7,377 nt of DNA from Pseudomonadota bacterium (GTDB lineage: Bacteria > Pseudomonadota > Alphaproteobacteria > Rhizobiales > Hyphomicrobiaceae). The stretch lies in assembly GCA_023390485.1 (NCBI GenBank), contig JAEWCT010000024.1:1-7377 (forward strand), in the 5' to 3' direction. Shown here piece by piece: positions 5,230 to 7,377 of the stretch. A program made the translations under genes and the position numbers. The notes under the pieces are model-generated. The model saw nothing but the letters and a program-made list of their open reading frames with translations, had not been told where the DNA came from and made no database searches. How positions within the stretch are numbered: position 1 is the stretch's first letter; every line of letters starts with the position of its first letter.

Positions 5230-5820
5230 ATGGCGGATCAAATCCTCGTCTTCTACGGATCGTATCGCAGCGATCGCATGGGCATCCGGCTTGCCAACTT
5301 CATCGTCTCAGAGCTGCGTACGCGAGGTTCAAACGTAGAACTCATCGATGCGAAGGCCGTCGGTCTGCCGATGCTCGATCGAATGTACAAAGAATATCCA
5401 ACTGGGACGGCGCCGCCCGCAATGGAGGCGCTGGCGGCAAAGATCAAGGCCGCAGACGCTTTTATCTTCGTGACCGGTGAATACAATTGGGGGATGCAGC
5501 CGGGCCTCAAAAATCTCACCGATCATTTTCTCGAGGAATGGTTCTGGCGGCCGGCAGCGATCGCCAGTTATTCTGCAGGACGGCTATCCGGGGCGCGATC
5601 AAGCTTCATATGGCACGGAACGTTATCCGAGATGGGCATGATCGTCGTCTCGAGCACACTCGCGGTTGGACCGATTGCCCAGACGCTCGACGAGAACGGC
5701 AAGCCCATCGGCGAACTCGGGGCGGTGATCAAGAAGGCATTTCCTCGTTTCGCCGACGACCTCGCGTGGTGGACGGAAGCGGGGCGCGCCCAACGCGCCC
5801 GGATCAAACCTCCCTACTGA
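5230..5820 (+). CDS. NADPH-dependent FMN reductase family flavoprotein
   Basis: This 196-residue cytoplasmic flavodoxin-like protein belongs to the NADPH-dependent FMN reductase/quinone reductase family. It opens with ILVFYGSYRSDRMG (residues 5-18), the first strand and FMN-phosphate loop. The second FMN-binding signature is FVTGEYNWGMQPGLKNLTDH (80-99), where family members usually read TPEYN. GRLSGARS (117-124) corresponds to the conserved Gly-rich turn after the fourth strand. The likely reaction is NAD(P)H-dependent, FMN-mediated reduction of quinones, azo compounds or other acceptors. The ATG at 5230 begins right before the first strand; a GTG at 5194 would add 12 residues not expected in the family. 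SD is weak (AGG about 8 nt upstream). The next gene starts 37 bp after the stop on the same strand, which suggests a redox operon. Confidence 0.88.
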   Translation: MADQILVFYGSYRSDRMGIRLANFIVSELRTRGSNVELIDAKAVGLPMLDRMYKEYPTGTAPPAMEALAAKIKAADAFIFVTGEYNWGMQPGLKNLTDHFLEEWFWRPAAIASYSAGRLSGARSSFIWHGTLSEMGMIVVSSTLAVGPIAQTLDENGKPIGELGAVIKKAFPRFADDLAWWTEAGRAQRARIKPPY

Positions 5821-5848
5821 GGCGTTTCGATAGGATCTGATTACGAGT

Positions 5849-5853
5849 GAGGG
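5849..5853 (+). promoter_or_regulatory. Ribosome binding site of the cNMP/thioredoxin-reductase-like gene
   Basis: GAGGG ends 4 nt before the ATG at 5858 and 7 nt before the GTG at 5861. The distance slightly favours the GTG, but the two starts differ by a single residue. Confidence 0.55.
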
Positions 5854-5857
5854 TCAT

Positions 5858-7377
5858 ATGGTGTCCGATCCACAGTCGATCATGGCCAGCCGCAGCGCGC
5901 AGATGTTTCCCAATCTCGAACCGCACGAGATCGAGCGCGTGCACCGGTTCGGCGAACTGCAGCGGTTTGACGCCGGCGAAGCTCTTTCAGAAACCGGGAA
6001 GGTCGGCCCGGGCTTGGTCATCATTCTGAGCGGCGACGTCGACATCACGCAACGAGATCAGTCCGGACATCGCAATTTCATCGTCACACACGGGCCGGGC
6101 TCGTTCATGGGAGAGCTGGCGCAGCTTTCCGGCCGGCCAGCCTTGGTTGATGCTCATGCAAATAACGCGGTCGAAGCGCTCGTCATCCCTCCGCAGAAGC
6201 TTCGTTTGTTGCTCATTGCGGAAGCCGATCTCGGCGAGCGGATCATGCGCGCGCTCATCCTGCGCCGGGTGGGTTTGCTCGAGAAGGGTCAGGGCGGTCC
6301 GGTCATCGTTGGCGCCGCCGATGACAGCGACGTGCTGCGGCTTGAAAACTTTCTGGCTCGAAATGGCCATCCGCATCTCCGGCTCGACCCGCGAAGCGAC
6401 GCCGAGGCAAAGGCACTTATCGAGCGCTTCAACGTCGCGTCGACCGCGCTGCCTATCGTTCTTTGTCCGGGCGGGCAGCTTCTCCAAAATCCGAGCGAAT
6501 TGAAGCTTGCCCGGTGCATCGGCCTGGTCGGGCCCCTCGATCCATCCCGCGTTTATGATGTTGCCATCGTCGGCGCGGGGCCTGCCGGGATGGCGGCAGC
6601 TGTCTATGCGGCGTCCGAAGGCCTGTCCGTTCTGGTTCTTGATTGCCGCTCGTTCGGAGGGCAGGCCGGGGCCTCGGCCCGCATCGAAAACTACCTGGGC
6701 TTTCCAACGGGCATTACCGGCATGGCGTTGATGGCGCGCGCGTTCAATCAGGCGGAGAAGTTCGGCGCCGAATTCTCGATTCCGACACAAGTTATCGGCT
6801 TGGAGCGGCACGAGGGCAAAGGCTTCACGTTGTTGTTGCCGGACGATGAGCGCGTCAACGCGCGTTCGGTCGTCATTGCCACCGGCGTTCGCTACCGGCG
6901 CCTCGGCATCGACAGGGTGTGTGAATTCGAGGGCGGGAGCGTCCATTACTGGGCCTCACCGCTTGAAGGGAAGCTTTGCGCAAAAAGCGAAGTCGCCCTC
7001 GTCGGCGCCGGCAACTCGGCGGGACAGGCGACGGTGTATCTGGCGAGCCAGGCCGCTAAAGTCTGGCTGCTCGCCCGCGGCGGCGATATCGCGGCGAGCA
7101 TGTCGCAATATCTGGTGGACCGAATTCGCGGCCTCTCAAATGTCGAGGTCGTAACCAAGGCCGAAGTTACCAGTCTTGAAGGGAGTGATGGTGTTCTCGA
7201 TACGATTTGCTGGCGGGGCGCGTCTGGTGATGAGGTCCGGCGCAACATTCATCACCTGTTTCTTTTCATCGGGGCCGACCCTGAGACCCAATGGCTTGCG
7301 CAATCGGGCGTAGATCTCGATGCGAAAGGGTTCGTGCTAACGGGCGCGGATGCGTGCAACGGCGGAAGGTCATTGGA
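5858..7377 (+). CDS. cNMP-binding/thioredoxin-like/thioredoxin reductase-like flavoprotein (3' end outside window)
   Basis: The 506 visible residues contain three domains. A cyclic-nucleotide-binding-like beta barrel (about 15-135) includes GSFMGELAQLSGRPALVDA (81-99). A thioredoxin/glutaredoxin-like domain (147-225) includes VIVGAADDSD and NPSELKLARC. A pyridine-nucleotide disulphide oxidoreductase module (232 to the edge) has an FAD-binding VGAGPAG (238-244), FGGQAGASARIENYLGFPTG (266-285), ATG (341-343) and NAD(P)-binding GAGNSAG (383-389). The CATC-type active-site disulphide of true thioredoxin reductases is absent (HYWASPLEGKLC occupies that place), and the thioredoxin-like domain has no CxxC. 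The nucleotide-binding cassette keeps Gly85-Glu86 but has Ala95 where cAMP-binding proteins have Arg. These are, as I recall, family traits, so the usual annotation 'thioredoxin-disulfide reductase' is doubtful. The frame is open to the end; members are usually about 550 residues, so some 45 remain outside. Confidence 0.9.
   Translation, partial: MVSDPQSIMASRSAQMFPNLEPHEIERVHRFGELQRFDAGEALSETGKVGPGLVIILSGDVDITQRDQSGHRNFIVTHGPGSFMGELAQLSGRPALVDAHANNAVEALVIPPQKLRLLLIAEADLGERIMRALILRRVGLLEKGQGGPVIVGAADDSDVLRLENFLARNGHPHLRLDPRSDAEAKALIERFNVASTALPIVLCPGGQLLQNPSELKLARCIGLVGPLDPSRVYDVAIVGAGPAGMAAAVYAASEGLSVLVLDCRSFGGQAGASARIENYLGFPTGITGMALMARAFNQAEKFGAEFSIPTQVIGLERHEGKGFTLLLPDDERVNARSVVIATGVRYRRLGIDRVCEFEGGSVHYWASPLEGKLCAKSEVALVGAGNSAGQATVYLASQAAKVWLLARGGDIAASMSQYLVDRIRGLSNVEVVTKAEVTSLEGSDGVLDTICWRGASGDEVRRNIHHLFLFIGADPETQWLAQSGVDLDAKGFVLTGADACNGGRSL

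Noticed and set aside
5987..6946. A 319-codon open frame on the minus strand
   Set aside because: It lies entirely antisense to the flavoprotein gene, whose FAD- and NAD(P)-binding motifs are unmistakable. Its translation is Arg/Ala/Asp-rich without any recognisable domain, typical of an antisense shadow in GC-rich DNA.

Overview
The window is about 7.4 kb of GC-rich bacterial DNA. It looks like a rhizobial alphaproteobacterium, with Bradyrhizobium or a close relative the best guess. Three things support this: codon usage with G/C-rich third positions, protein families that are common in that order, and a good match to the alphaproteobacterial general-stress promoter (EcfG type, GGAAC-N16-CGTT) in front of a small gene. 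The genus is inferred from sequence character, not from a database search.

Layout. Positions 1-2314 (+) hold two PLP-dependent enzymes joined by an ATGA stop/start overlap: the 3' part of an aminotransferase class V-like protein, and a complete group II (DDC/GadB-type) decarboxylase. Facing them on the minus strand, only 9 bp away, is a secreted Tyr/Pro/Arg-rich protein, preceded by a probable 39-residue single-span membrane protein. Next on the minus strand are a cupin (2926-3321) that closely resembles the manganese-dependent bacterial hydroxynitrile lyase, and a 48-residue membrane protein (3509-3655) with a clear Shine-Dalgarno site and the EcfG-type promoter. From 4039 the genes are all on the plus strand: an 82-residue secreted protein, a 227-residue type I membrane protein of unknown family, an NADPH-dependent FMN reductase-like flavoprotein, and a three-domain cNMP-binding/thioredoxin-like/thioredoxin-reductase-like flavoprotein that runs off the right edge.

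How the parts may work together. The two PLP enzymes almost certainly act in one pathway, but the substrate cannot be read from the sequence. The FMN reductase and the thioredoxin-reductase-like protein are 37 bp apart and may form a redox operon. The middle of the window is a run of small envelope proteins, at least one apparently under general stress control. This suggests a stress/redox/envelope neighbourhood, but I see no single defined system such as a defence island, mobile element or biosynthetic cluster. There are no tRNA or rRNA genes, no CRISPR array and no insertion sequence.
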